From JAFEBO01 sp044221315 (GTDB lineage: Bacteria > Planctomycetota > Phycisphaerae > Phycisphaerales > UBA1924): a stretch of DNA of 64,000 nt. This document shows, piece by piece, positions 35,601 through 43,234 of this stretch. Positions within the stretch are counted from its first letter, which is position 1. The number at the start of each line of letters is the position of its first letter. Below the pieces are notes generated by a model. That model ran no database searches and was not told the DNA's origin. It saw only the letters and a list, made by a program, of their open reading frames with translations. The DNA is taken from the NCBI GenBank assembly GCA_044221315.1, contig JBGAPK010000003.1:124001-188000 (forward strand), read 5' to 3'. Position numbers and translations under genes: made by a program.

Positions 35601-35978
35601 TCACCCATTCTGGCCCGCGGGCTCGAACAACTCGACGAAGTTTCCTTCCCCGTCGGAAATCGGCGCCTGACTTCCGCCGGGCCCGCGCACGACCGTTCCG
35701 GCCAGTGACACACCTGTGGCGGCCAGGCGCGCGAGTTCCGATTCGAGGCCCCGGACCGGCAGAACCAGCCTGTTCCAGCCGCCCGGGACGGGAGAGCGGC
35801 CGTCCGGGAGCGTCCGCGCCGCGGAAGTTCCGGGCCCGCTCAGCCAGAGCTCGACACCCCCGCGCTCGACGATCGCGAAGGCCGGCCCCCACCGTTCCTT
35901 GACCGCGAATCCCAAATGGCCTGAGTAGAAGCGCACCGCCCGCTCCACATCCTCGACCAGGTATCGGAATGCTGGCAT
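35601..35978 (-). CDS. VOC family (glyoxalase/bleomycin-resistance fold) protein
   Basis: This 125-residue protein has the vicinal-oxygen-chelate pattern: FRYLVEDVERAVRFYSGHLG at the start of the first module and WNRLVLPVRGLESEL in the second, ending ISDGEGNFVELFEP, which contains the usual terminal metal-ligand Glu. A substrate or role cannot be assigned. ATG at 35978 follows AGGAGG by 6 bases. It heads the minus-strand run that leads into the ABC ATPase. Confidence 0.88.
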   Translation of the reverse strand: MPAFRYLVEDVERAVRFYSGHLGFAVKERWGPAFAIVERGGVELWLSGPGTSAARTLPDGRSPVPGGWNRLVLPVRGLESELARLAATGVSLAGTVVRGPGGSQAPISDGEGNFVELFEPAGQNG

Positions 35979-36051
35979 CGATTCCCTCCTGCCTCACGGT
36001 ACCGGCGGGGCCGGGAAAGGTTTCGGCGAACGCGGGTGCGAGTGTCTTTGC

Positions 36052-36600
36052 ATGAGCGCACCAACGCAATCCCGCCCCGCGCCGATCCGCCTGCACATCG
36101 ACGCCATCGAGCGCCGCGAGGGCTGGACTATCCTGGACACGTTGCCCCATCCGGCGGCGGACATCATCGGCAATTGCCAGGACCTCTCCCGCTTCGCCGA
36201 CGAGTCCGTTGAGGAGATCTATGCCTCCCACTTCTACGAGCACCTGAGCTACATGCACGAACTGGTGCCGGCTCCGCAGGAGGCGTTCCGGGTGCTCAAG
36301 CGGGGCGGGCTGCTCCGGATCGTGGTGCCGGACCTTGAAGTGCTCTGCCGCCTGTTTCTTGAGCCCACGTTGACGTTCAAGGAACGCACCGAGGCGATGC
36401 GGATGATCATGGGCGGGCAGATGGACGAGTTTGACTACCACAAGGGCGGGCTGTGGTTCGAGCTTCTCGATCGCATCCTGCGCGATGTGGGCTTTGCCAA
36501 TGTGCAGCGTGTGCAGAGTTTCGGTCTCTTCAAGGACACCACCGAGGCGGTGTGCGGGGGGCGCCGGATCAGCCATAACGTCACTGCTTACAAGTCCTGA
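36052..36600 (+). CDS. Predicted SAM-dependent methyltransferase (COG4627-like)
   Basis: This 182-residue protein belongs to the short methyltransferase-like group with a REGWTILDTLP start, an ADIIGNCQDLSRFADESV loop, then EIYASHFYEHLSYMHELV and GGLLRIVVPDLEVLCRLF. The classical glycine-rich motif I is weak (IIGNC), as in this group, so it may be a divergent methyltransferase. It faces the VOC gene divergently with 73 bases between, where the strand composition switches from C-rich to G-rich. Confidence 0.75.
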   Translation: MSAPTQSRPAPIRLHIDAIERREGWTILDTLPHPAADIIGNCQDLSRFADESVEEIYASHFYEHLSYMHELVPAPQEAFRVLKRGGLLRIVVPDLEVLCRLFLEPTLTFKERTEAMRMIMGGQMDEFDYHKGGLWFELLDRILRDVGFANVQRVQSFGLFKDTTEAVCGGRRISHNVTAYKS

Positions 36601-36663
36601 GTACGCCTTTTGCTCCGTGCGGTATGCTCCGTGTGCGCCGAAAGGCGCCGAAGGAGCTTGCGC

Positions 36664-37602
36664 ATGAACGGGTGGGCGGTCTTTGCGGCCTGTGTGTCCG
36701 TGTCGTGCGTCTCCGCTGCCGTTCCGCCATGGGCGGATGGCTTTGAGTCCTATCCGAACACCGCGCTCTCGAGCAGCCCGGACTGGTACGCGCCGGCGGG
36801 GTACTTCCGGGTGCTGACCACGGGCTTCCCGCGTTCGGGGACGCACCACGCCTCGCTTGACGTCGGGAGCTACGGCGACTGGGGGCATGTTCTGGGCCTG
36901 GGCTTTGGCTGGACGAACTACCAGTTGAACTATGCCGACGGCTGGGTGTCGTATTCGCCGGCGACAGGAGCGGGGTCGGTGCTGACGATGAGCGCGTATG
37001 CGAAGATCGTGCCGCAGGGCCCGTATTCGCGTCCGGTGGTGTGCGGGATCGAGCTGGTGAATCCGACGGGCGGGACGATCTCCAGCATGTTCCTGCAGGG
37101 TGATGGCTCCTTGGCGGGGCTGACGGTTTATGACTACGACAACTCGGAGAACTTCGGCGAAACGTGGGGAACGTTGGGCGGATTTACGGACATGACGCAG
37201 TGGAATCGGCTCCTGATCCGGGTGGATTTCTCCAATCGCTCGGTGCGGTTTGAGCACAACGGCGTGCTCCTGTTCGTGAGCGCGATTACGGCGACGGAGC
37301 TCGGCAGGATCTCGATGGTCACGATCGCTTATCCGAAGGCGCCGATCAACAGCGGGAGACAGCCGATCCTTTACTTTGACGACGTTTCGGTCACGACGGC
37401 GGCGCACTGCGACGGCGACTTCAACCTCGACTTCCTGGTGGACGATGGCGACTTTTCGATGTTCGTGCAGTCGTACGACATGCTTGACTGCGCGACGATC
37501 TTTCCGCATGCCTGCTCCTCGGATCTTGACGGCAACGGGGTGGTGGACGACGCGGACTTTGTGCTCTTTGTTTCGGCGTACGACGCCCTGCTTTGTCCGT
37601 GA
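36664..37602 (+). CDS. Exported protein with C-terminal dockerin-like pair
   Basis: This 312-residue protein has a signal peptide (MNGWAVFAACVSVSCVSA), a jelly-roll-like mature domain with aromatic-rich beta strands (TNYQLNYADGWVSY, SMFLQGDGSLAGLTVYDYDN), and a C-terminal dockerin-like pair (DFNLDFLVDDGDFSMFVQSYD, SSDLDGNGVVDDADFVLF) ending ALLCP. The first unit carries replacement residues, so it may bind Ca less tightly. ATG at 36664 follows AAGGAG. The substrate or partner is unknown. It follows the short methyltransferase gene on the same strand after 63 bases. Confidence 0.8.
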   Translation: MNGWAVFAACVSVSCVSAAVPPWADGFESYPNTALSSSPDWYAPAGYFRVLTTGFPRSGTHHASLDVGSYGDWGHVLGLGFGWTNYQLNYADGWVSYSPATGAGSVLTMSAYAKIVPQGPYSRPVVCGIELVNPTGGTISSMFLQGDGSLAGLTVYDYDNSENFGETWGTLGGFTDMTQWNRLLIRVDFSNRSVRFEHNGVLLFVSAITATELGRISMVTIAYPKAPINSGRQPILYFDDVSVTTAAHCDGDFNLDFLVDDGDFSMFVQSYDMLDCATIFPHACSSDLDGNGVVDDADFVLFVSAYDALLCP

Positions 37603-37620
37603 TGCGGGATTGCGTCGGGG

Positions 37621-39498
37621 TCATTGGGGGGGCGGGCGCCGGTTCCAGATCGTGATGGTCTCTCCTTTGGGGAGGCGGGATTCGCTTGCTCGCGTGAATC
37701 GCTGGTCGGCGGCCAGGAGGCGCTTGAGGGGTGCGTAGTCGAGATTGCCGTAGCCTTTGAAGAACGGCGATGCCGGGGTGAGTTCGAGCAGGGCGATGGT
37801 GTCGGCGCTGGTGGACTTGAGCCAGGCTTCGAGCACGGCGGGGTCCTGGCTGGTCCGGTTGTAGTTGGTGATGTCGAGGCGGCAGAGGCGCGGGGTGCGG
37901 AACTTCTCGAGGTAGGCCCACTTGAGGCTGAACGACTCCGCGTCGGTGCAGAGGAGTTGGACGTTCTTGCCCGGCGCGATGGCGGCCATCACGGGGTCGG
38001 TGCATTCGAAGACGGGTGTCGAAGCGGTGCGGAGGCCGCCTTCCTGCGAGCGGCCGATAGAGAATGCGTTGGGCCAGAGGAAGAGGCCGAGTGCGAGCAG
38101 GAGGCCGGCTCCGGCAGCCTGCGCGAAGGGCGCCGATGCGCGGGCGACGAGACCGAGGAGCGTGGCGAGGCCGAGCCCGGCGGTGACCCAGGAGACCGCG
38201 ATCCAGGAGTGGATGAAGCGGTTCTTTAGCATTGGGTGATGGAAGGTGAGCAGGGCGGAGATGATGAGGAAGGCGAAGATGGCGGCGTTGCGGCCCCGGA
38301 ATGCGCCGAGGAGGCCGATCGCGCTCAGGGCCACGATGACGATGAGCAGCGATTGTGAGCCGAGGTAGTCGTCGGTCATCGCCTTCCAGTAGTACGAGAG
38401 GCCGTAGAAGGGGACGTAGTGCTCGACCTTCTGGTCGGTGTTCTGCGGGCTCAAGAACCAGAGGAACCAGCCGAGGCGCTTGGGGATGAGGAACCAGATG
38501 GCGATGGGGATAGCGGTGCCCAGGACAATGGTGCGGTCGCCCGGCGTCCAGGTGTCGGCCCAGCGGCGGCCGGTCCGGCGCCACCAGAGGATGAGCTGCA
38601 CGCAGAAGAAGACCCAGGCGATGTGCGCCACACCGTGGGGACGGTTGATGCCGATGGTGCGGCCGGCAGCATGGAATTCCAGTGGTCCGGTCTTCATGAC
38701 GTAGAGAGCAAGGCCGAAGAGCGCTGCGCTGATGATCAGAACGGGGTTGAAGGGCGCGCGGGCGAGCCAACGAAGGGGATGGCGGAGCGTCTCGCGCGTG
38801 GCGGCGAGGATCGCGGTCCGCCGATGCCATGCTTCCGAGGCGAGGATTGCGAAGGTGACGAGGAGCCAGTAGTTGTACTTGAGGAAGAAGAGGACGGTCC
38901 AGACGAGGGCGAGGGTGATGGCGCTCCTGCGGGAATCGCGTTCGGAGTGCAGGAGGTAGAAGTAAAGAACGGCGAGCGAGAGGCAGGCGCCGGAACTTTC
39001 GAGCATGACGTCGGTGGCGTAGGCCCGGTGGGCGGGGCTGGCGAGGACGAGGAGAGAAGCGGCGAGACCGGCGGTGTTGGCGATCCAGGCGCCGGGATAC
39101 GGGAGGTGACGGGCGGCACGGCGGGTGAGCAGGAAGGCGAAGATCGCGGTCCCGACCCACATGCACAGGCTTGGGAGAATGGCGAGGCGGTGATCGGGGC
39201 CAAGGAAGAGTTGGACGAGGCCTTCCATGAACGGGTGCACGATGCCCCAGACCTGCATGCGCTCGAGTTGATCGAAGAACGTGCGCGGGTCGAGGTCGCG
39301 GGCGCTCATGGCGAGGGTGAGGCCCTGGAGGTAGTGGGCGTTGCGGTCGCCCTGGGATTCCCACCAGAGGAAATCGGCGAGGGGCCAGTATTCCCGGAAC
39401 AGGTGAACGGCTGCGGCGAGCGCGAGCAGCCCGAGCAGGCCAAGAAAGGCGGCGTCGATGCGACAGCGCGCGGTGTCTGATAGTGGCCGGACTTCCAT
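37621..39498 (-). CDS. Multi-pass membrane protein, GT39-like glycosyltransferase
   Basis: This 625-residue protein has about 10-12 predicted transmembrane segments (first FLGLLGLLALAAAVHLF). The first extracytoplasmic loop contains YWPLADFLWWESQGDRNAHY, followed by AMSARDLDPRTFFDQLE, where GT-C glycosyltransferases hold an Asp/Glu. The C-terminal ~120 residues are soluble (NVQLLCTDAESFSLKWAYLE). It probably transfers a sugar from a lipid carrier outside the membrane, but substrate and class are uncertain and it could be a non-enzymatic relative. It lies between two dockerin proteins in opposite orientation, ending 18 bases from the first. Confidence 0.7.
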   Translation of the reverse strand: MEVRPLSDTARCRIDAAFLGLLGLLALAAAVHLFREYWPLADFLWWESQGDRNAHYLQGLTLAMSARDLDPRTFFDQLERMQVWGIVHPFMEGLVQLFLGPDHRLAILPSLCMWVGTAIFAFLLTRRAARHLPYPGAWIANTAGLAASLLVLASPAHRAYATDVMLESSGACLSLAVLYFYLLHSERDSRRSAITLALVWTVLFFLKYNYWLLVTFAILASEAWHRRTAILAATRETLRHPLRWLARAPFNPVLIISAALFGLALYVMKTGPLEFHAAGRTIGINRPHGVAHIAWVFFCVQLILWWRRTGRRWADTWTPGDRTIVLGTAIPIAIWFLIPKRLGWFLWFLSPQNTDQKVEHYVPFYGLSYYWKAMTDDYLGSQSLLIVIVALSAIGLLGAFRGRNAAIFAFLIISALLTFHHPMLKNRFIHSWIAVSWVTAGLGLATLLGLVARASAPFAQAAGAGLLLALGLFLWPNAFSIGRSQEGGLRTASTPVFECTDPVMAAIAPGKNVQLLCTDAESFSLKWAYLEKFRTPRLCRLDITNYNRTSQDPAVLEAWLKSTSADTIALLELTPASPFFKGYGNLDYAPLKRLLAADQRFTRASESRLPKGETITIWNRRPPPQ

Positions 39499-39671
39499 GA
39501 TCCGCGACCGTTCCGAATCCGGTATTGGGGCGTTCTGCTCGATGCGTGGAGGTTATCGCGCGATTCGATGGATTCCGGAGGGTGTGGAGGAGAACGCAAG
39601 AAGCGACTCTGGACAGCGGTGGTAGGCTGAAACGAACGCGGTCGCCCGGGCCGCGGGTGAGGAGATTGAAC

Positions 39672-40622
39672 ATGGGTTTGTTCTCGAAAGTCCGGACCGC
39701 GGCCCCGGTGGCCGTGGTCCTGTGCATCGGCCCGATGGCCGTGGGGTTGACGAACACGGCGCGGGTGTCGATCAATCCAAGTTTCAGCGGCGGCGGCGGG
39801 CCGATCGACATCATCCAAACCAATCCGGGCACCGTGGATGCGACGGGGTCGACGACGGGGGGATTCAATTCGTCCGGCGACGCGACCACGCACACGCAGT
39901 ACGGGCTGATCCGGGTGACGGCGCACGCATTGGGCGGGCTGGGCGCCACCGGGACCGGTATTTTCCAGGATTCGATCACCATCACCTCGCCGGGCGTGAC
40001 GAGCGGAACCCCGGGCACGCTTGTGTACGACGTGCGGGTGACGGGCGGGATCGACGCGTGGAGCGGGTCGTCGGCGGGTCGCTGGCAACTTCGGGCGGAC
40101 CTTGGGGGCGGCCCGTTCGATATCTCGGCCGACGCGGAATTTTCGAGCCCGGAACTGCCAAACCACGGGTATCACGGCAGCCCGTTTGGGACGTACAGCG
40201 CAACGGTCTCGTTTCAGTTTGGGATGGCAACGACACTCGATGTTCAATTCAGCGGGACCGCCGGCGCGGCGAACGGCGTCAACGGCGCCGGGGCCGCGGC
40301 GGTTGATCCGTTTGTGCTCGCGGTTTGGGGTGGGATTCATGACGTCAAGGCCAATGGAACTCCCGTTGGGTCGTTCGGAACTTCGTCGGGCTCGGGAACG
40401 AACTGGGCGCCGGCCGCGAACGCCTGTCCGGCTGATCTCAATGGTGACAATCAGGTGGACGATGCCGACTTCGTGCTCTTTGCCGGGGCGTACAACATCC
40501 TCGACTGCGCTGACCCGGCGATGCCGGCGGGCTGCCCCGCGGACCTGAACGGGGACGGCGTTGTGGACGACGCGGACTTTGTGGCGTTTGTCGCGGCGTA
40601 CAACGAATTGGTCTGCCCGTAG
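39672..40622 (+). CDS. Exported protein with C-terminal dockerin-like pair
   Basis: This 316-residue protein has a signal peptide (KVRTAAPVAVVLCIGPMAVG), then a beta-rich domain with Gly/Thr-rich strands (GTGIFQDSITITSPG, YDVRVTGGIDAWS). The C-terminus has the two-unit dockerin-like module: CPADLNGDNQVDDADFVLF and CPADLNGDGVVDDADFVAF, ending ELVCP. ATG at 39672 follows GAGGAG. It lies after the GT39-like gene in divergent orientation, and is convergent with the 308-residue gene, whose end is five bases away. Confidence 0.82.
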   Translation: MGLFSKVRTAAPVAVVLCIGPMAVGLTNTARVSINPSFSGGGGPIDIIQTNPGTVDATGSTTGGFNSSGDATTHTQYGLIRVTAHALGGLGATGTGIFQDSITITSPGVTSGTPGTLVYDVRVTGGIDAWSGSSAGRWQLRADLGGGPFDISADAEFSSPELPNHGYHGSPFGTYSATVSFQFGMATTLDVQFSGTAGAANGVNGAGAAAVDPFVLAVWGGIHDVKANGTPVGSFGTSSGSGTNWAPAANACPADLNGDNQVDDADFVLFAGAYNILDCADPAMPAGCPADLNGDGVVDDADFVAFVAAYNELVCP

Positions 40623-40626
40623 ATTG

Positions 40627-41553
40627 CTACGCGGTCGAGAGAGGCGGAGCCGGAAGAGCGGACGCGTTGGGGGTGCCCAACGTACGTTTTGGTTTGGATT
40701 TGAGCGGCGACTTGGCGCCGTTTCTCTTCGCGGATGCGGGCGAGGGGCGGCGGGGTGATTTGGACTTTGGTGCTTGCTCGTCGTGGCGGATGATCGAGAC
40801 GCCTTCGATACCGGTTCGGCCGAAACGGTCGGCGCCGATGATCATGTAGTGGGCGCGTTCGTCTTTTTGGGGAGAAGGTGTCGAGGTGTCGAGGTGACGA
40901 GGTGTCGAGGGTTTGGAATTTCGTTTGTGCGAGAGAGAGAACGCGGAGGGGGCGGAGAAGGCGGAGTGGCGCGGAGCGGGGAGTTGGGATTTTGGATTGG
41001 GAATTGGCGATTTCGGATTGCGGATTTCGGATTGCGGAATGGGGGAAGAAGCGGAATCGGCATCGATTGAATCGTCTGGATGGAAACGGGCATGATAAGG
41101 AACGGGTGCGGCGGCGCGGGGCTTTGCAGTGGGATCGAAGTTGCTGAGGCGGAGGAGATGCGCGACGGACTTGCGGATGTTTTCGCGGTAGCGCAGACGC
41201 AGGGCAAAGCAGGGCGCGTTGTGCGGGAGTCGGTCGAGGTGTGCCGCCTCGGCCTGGGCCTGATCGAGGGATTCGGTGAGGAGATGGGCGATGCGGGGGA
41301 GCGCCAGGGAGATATTGAAACGGGCGCGGCGGGCGCTGGCGGACTCCATGGCGAGAAGGCGTTCGGCGATTTTCGGCCGGGCGAGCCAGAGAGTCAGGGC
41401 CTCGAAAGATGTGCTGTGCGCGCGGGCGATGTCGGTGAACGAACGGTCGGGGCTCGCGATTTCTTCGAGGACGGCTTGGACGTTCGCGGGGGCGAAGGGC
41501 GTGACGTCGAGGGACTCGGATGGCGTTGGAGTTTGGTGGGTCTTGAGAGTCAT
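40627..41553 (-). CDS. Hypothetical protein with captured intergenic repeat in its C-terminal half
   Basis: This 308-residue protein has a plausible N-terminal ~145 residues: a helix-rich segment (AVLEEIASPDRSFTDIARAHS, TLWLARPKIAERLLAM, RRARFNISLALPRIAHLL), which looks like a homeodomain-like DNA-binding helix arrangement. From residue ~165 on the sequence becomes low-complexity (SEIRNPKSPIPNPKS, APSAFSLSHKRNS, TPRHLDTSTPSPQ), because the DNA (40878-41045) is built from degenerate repeats of GGATTTCGGATTGC and GAGGTGTCGAGG type. The final part (HYMIIGADRFGRTGIEGVSI) looks normal again. The repeats may be an insertion into an older gene. Confidence 0.6.
   Translation of the reverse strand: MTLKTHQTPTPSESLDVTPFAPANVQAVLEEIASPDRSFTDIARAHSTSFEALTLWLARPKIAERLLAMESASARRARFNISLALPRIAHLLTESLDQAQAEAAHLDRLPHNAPCFALRLRYRENIRKSVAHLLRLSNFDPTAKPRAAAPVPYHARFHPDDSIDADSASSPIPQSEIRNPKSPIPNPKSQLPAPRHSAFSAPSAFSLSHKRNSKPSTPRHLDTSTPSPQKDERAHYMIIGADRFGRTGIEGVSIIRHDEQAPKSKSPRRPSPASAKRNGAKSPLKSKPKRTLGTPNASALPAPPLSTA
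40878..41045. repeat. Degenerate short-unit repeats inside a coding region
   Basis: Three kinds of unit follow each other: GAGGTGTC/GAGGTGAC (40878-40912), GCGGAG/GGCGGAG (40930-40975) and GGATTTCGGATTGC (40980-41040). They resemble short repeats usually seen between genes, but here they lie in an open reading frame. Confidence 0.75.
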
Positions 41554-41687
41554 GGGGCGGAGACTACCACAGAAATCGCCCTGAAGACGGTTTTTGTTTG
41601 GTTTTTGATAGAATTTTGGACGATTTGTTCTAAGGGGTTCATGGACAAGAGTTTGCGGTTGGCAATCTGATACAGCCTCCAGTTGAA

Positions 41688-41822
41688 GCTCGCGCGATCG
41701 TGTTCGTTCAAGCTACCGAGCTGAAAAACGGCGCCCCCTCCGTCTTCGCTCGGAGACTCGCTCAGACACCTCCCCCGCTGGCAGCGGGGGAGGAGAAGGA
41801 TGGGGACGCGCGGCGATTCTGG
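41688..41822. repeat. Dispersed element with CCCCCG(C/T)TGGCA(G/A)CGGGGG hairpin, copy 1
   Basis: This begins CTCGCGCGATCGTG, continues CCCCCTCCGTCTTCGCTCGG and ends with the hairpin CCTCCCCCGCTGGCAGCGGG then GGAGGAGAAGGA. The same order of blocks occurs at 50298-50430 in the same orientation, with the hairpin loop altered to TTGGCAA, so stem pairing is preserved. Confidence 0.75.
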
Positions 41823-41849
41823 GGACATGGAAATGCGGACTCAGGGTGC

Positions 41850-42932
41850 GGGATGGTTCGCACGCCGATCCGTGGGTGTCGCTCGAAGACTCGTTCGCTC
41901 CACCCGTGGCATCCTTCCTTGGCCCCTCCGGGGCCACGCCGTGAGCGGAGCGTCGCAGCGTGTGGCTAAAGCCCCATCCTTTAGAAGCCCGTTCAAACGG
42001 GCTGATGAAAAGGCGCCTAGATGAGGGTTTCATGTTTCACTGGTACCGCCGCTGAAGCGGCGGCCTGACAGCGAGCAAGGCCGATGAATCGGCCTGAATG
42101 AAGCGGAATTGCACGCCGGTTCACGGAGTTGCCAGGAGGGGCAGAGGAGGGCGGCGCCAGCATCGATCGCGTCATTCCTTTGCCTCTCCGGGGCAATGTG
42201 AGCTCGCGCATGCGCACCACGGGTTGTGCTCGCTCGCGGACTCGCTCGCTTCACCCGTGGCATCCTTCCGCGGCCCCTGTCGGGGCCTTGGAAATGAGCG
42301 GCTTGGGAAAGCGGCGCCGCTCTGCGAGTTGGGTCTCCACTCTTTCTGTGGAGTGTGCGTTGCGCTTGCTCGCGGACTCGCTCAGACACTCCGCTGGAGG
42401 ACATGCATCAGGCTCTGGTTCATGGCCGATTGGAGCAGCGGTTCTGGGGACTTGGAGGTGAGGGCACCCTTTCAGGGTGCCGAACCACTCGCGTTTTACC
42501 GAGGGTGTCGCTCGGGAGGACCCTCGCTCCACCCTCGGCTAGGTTCTGCCGGCCCGTTGGGCTGGAGGCAGAGCGCGGTGCACCCTGATGTCACGGTCAT
42601 CGGCCGGAGCCCCTCCTTTGCCCCTCCGGGGCAATGTGATTTCGCGCACGCTAACCACGGGTTGCGCTCGCTCGCGGACTCGCTCGCTTCACCCGTGGCA
42701 TCCTTCCTTGGCCCCTGTGGGGGCCTTGGGGCGGGGCGTGAGACGCGGTCTCTGGGTGAGGTGTGCCCAGCGCACCCTTGCTGGGCAGAGTTGTGCTTCA
42801 AGCGATCGATTGGTCGCGCGAACGGGTGCGAATGTCTTGCACGCTTTCAGCGTGCCGGGGTCTTGCGGACGCTCACCGCGGGTGCCGCCAGCGCGGCAAC
42901 CCTCGGCTCGATTCTGTCAGCCCTGTCGGGCT
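41850..42932. repeat. Array of five triple-hairpin modules
   Basis: Five modules each have a core long-range stem (CCACGGGT-type with ACCCGTGG-type ends, ~40 bases apart) at 41870-41909, 42217-42260, 42499-42538, 42655-42698 and 42876-42906. A small hairpin follows each core 10-12 bases later (41921, 42272, 42549, 42710, 42919), and in four modules another lies 17-22 bases before it (42182, 42463, 42620, 42839). Stem sequences differ but pairing is kept (GGCCCC, GGCACCCT, GCACGCT, AGCCC). Further small hairpins lie at 41986-42003, 42046-42063, 42079-42094 and 42335-42353. No real gene is seen in this block. Confidence 0.8.
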
Positions 42933-43234
42933 AAAGAACAGACCGGGTTCGGCGGGTGCTGGATGCAGCTCATGCAAACTCCTGACGAGGCTTGTGTTGT
43001 CGGGTTGTGTGCGGCAGAGAACGGGGAAGTTTCCCCGTGGAATCGCGGCTGGTGCCGGGGTAAGCCTGTGTATCGGCGTCCGGCTGGGCGGCGCGGCGTG
43101 AATGGCTGTGTCGTGCCGGGCGCCGGATGGGGGCGGAAAGGACTTGGTCCATGTTTGCAAAGAGAATGGGGTTCCGGAGCCCGGGGAGGGGTCCGGGTTG
43201 TGTGATTTCGCGCTCTGATGGAAACCTGCCGTCG
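42933..43234. other. Leader region before a beta-helix gene
   Basis: Open frames here are GC-rich artefacts. A CGGGGAAG/CTTCCCCG-like hairpin occurs near 43022-43037, and the sequence before the beta-helix start has no strong Shine-Dalgarno sequence. Nothing else is supported. Confidence 0.45.

Noticed and set aside
34717..37509. A 930-codon open frame on the minus strand extending the ABC ATPase gene
   Set aside because: Only the C-terminal 279 residues resemble a protein. The rest is Arg/Pro/His-rich and antisense to the methyltransferase and dockerin gene, whose own frames have clear domains and ribosome sites.
37421..40018. 865-codon open frame on the minus strand overlapping the GT39-like gene
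   Set aside because: It is in a shifted frame with an Arg/Pro/His-rich product and no motifs. The overlapping 625-residue membrane protein has consistent hydrophobic helices.
41700..43100. Several open frames of 70-280 codons in the hairpin block
   Set aside because: Their products repeat the same Arg/Ser/His/Pro strings on both strands because the DNA is repetitive. None has a convincing start site or domain.
43127..43234. Upstream extension of the beta-helix gene to 43127
   Set aside because: The extra residues are not signal-like, and the ATG at 43235 directly precedes a normal signal peptide.
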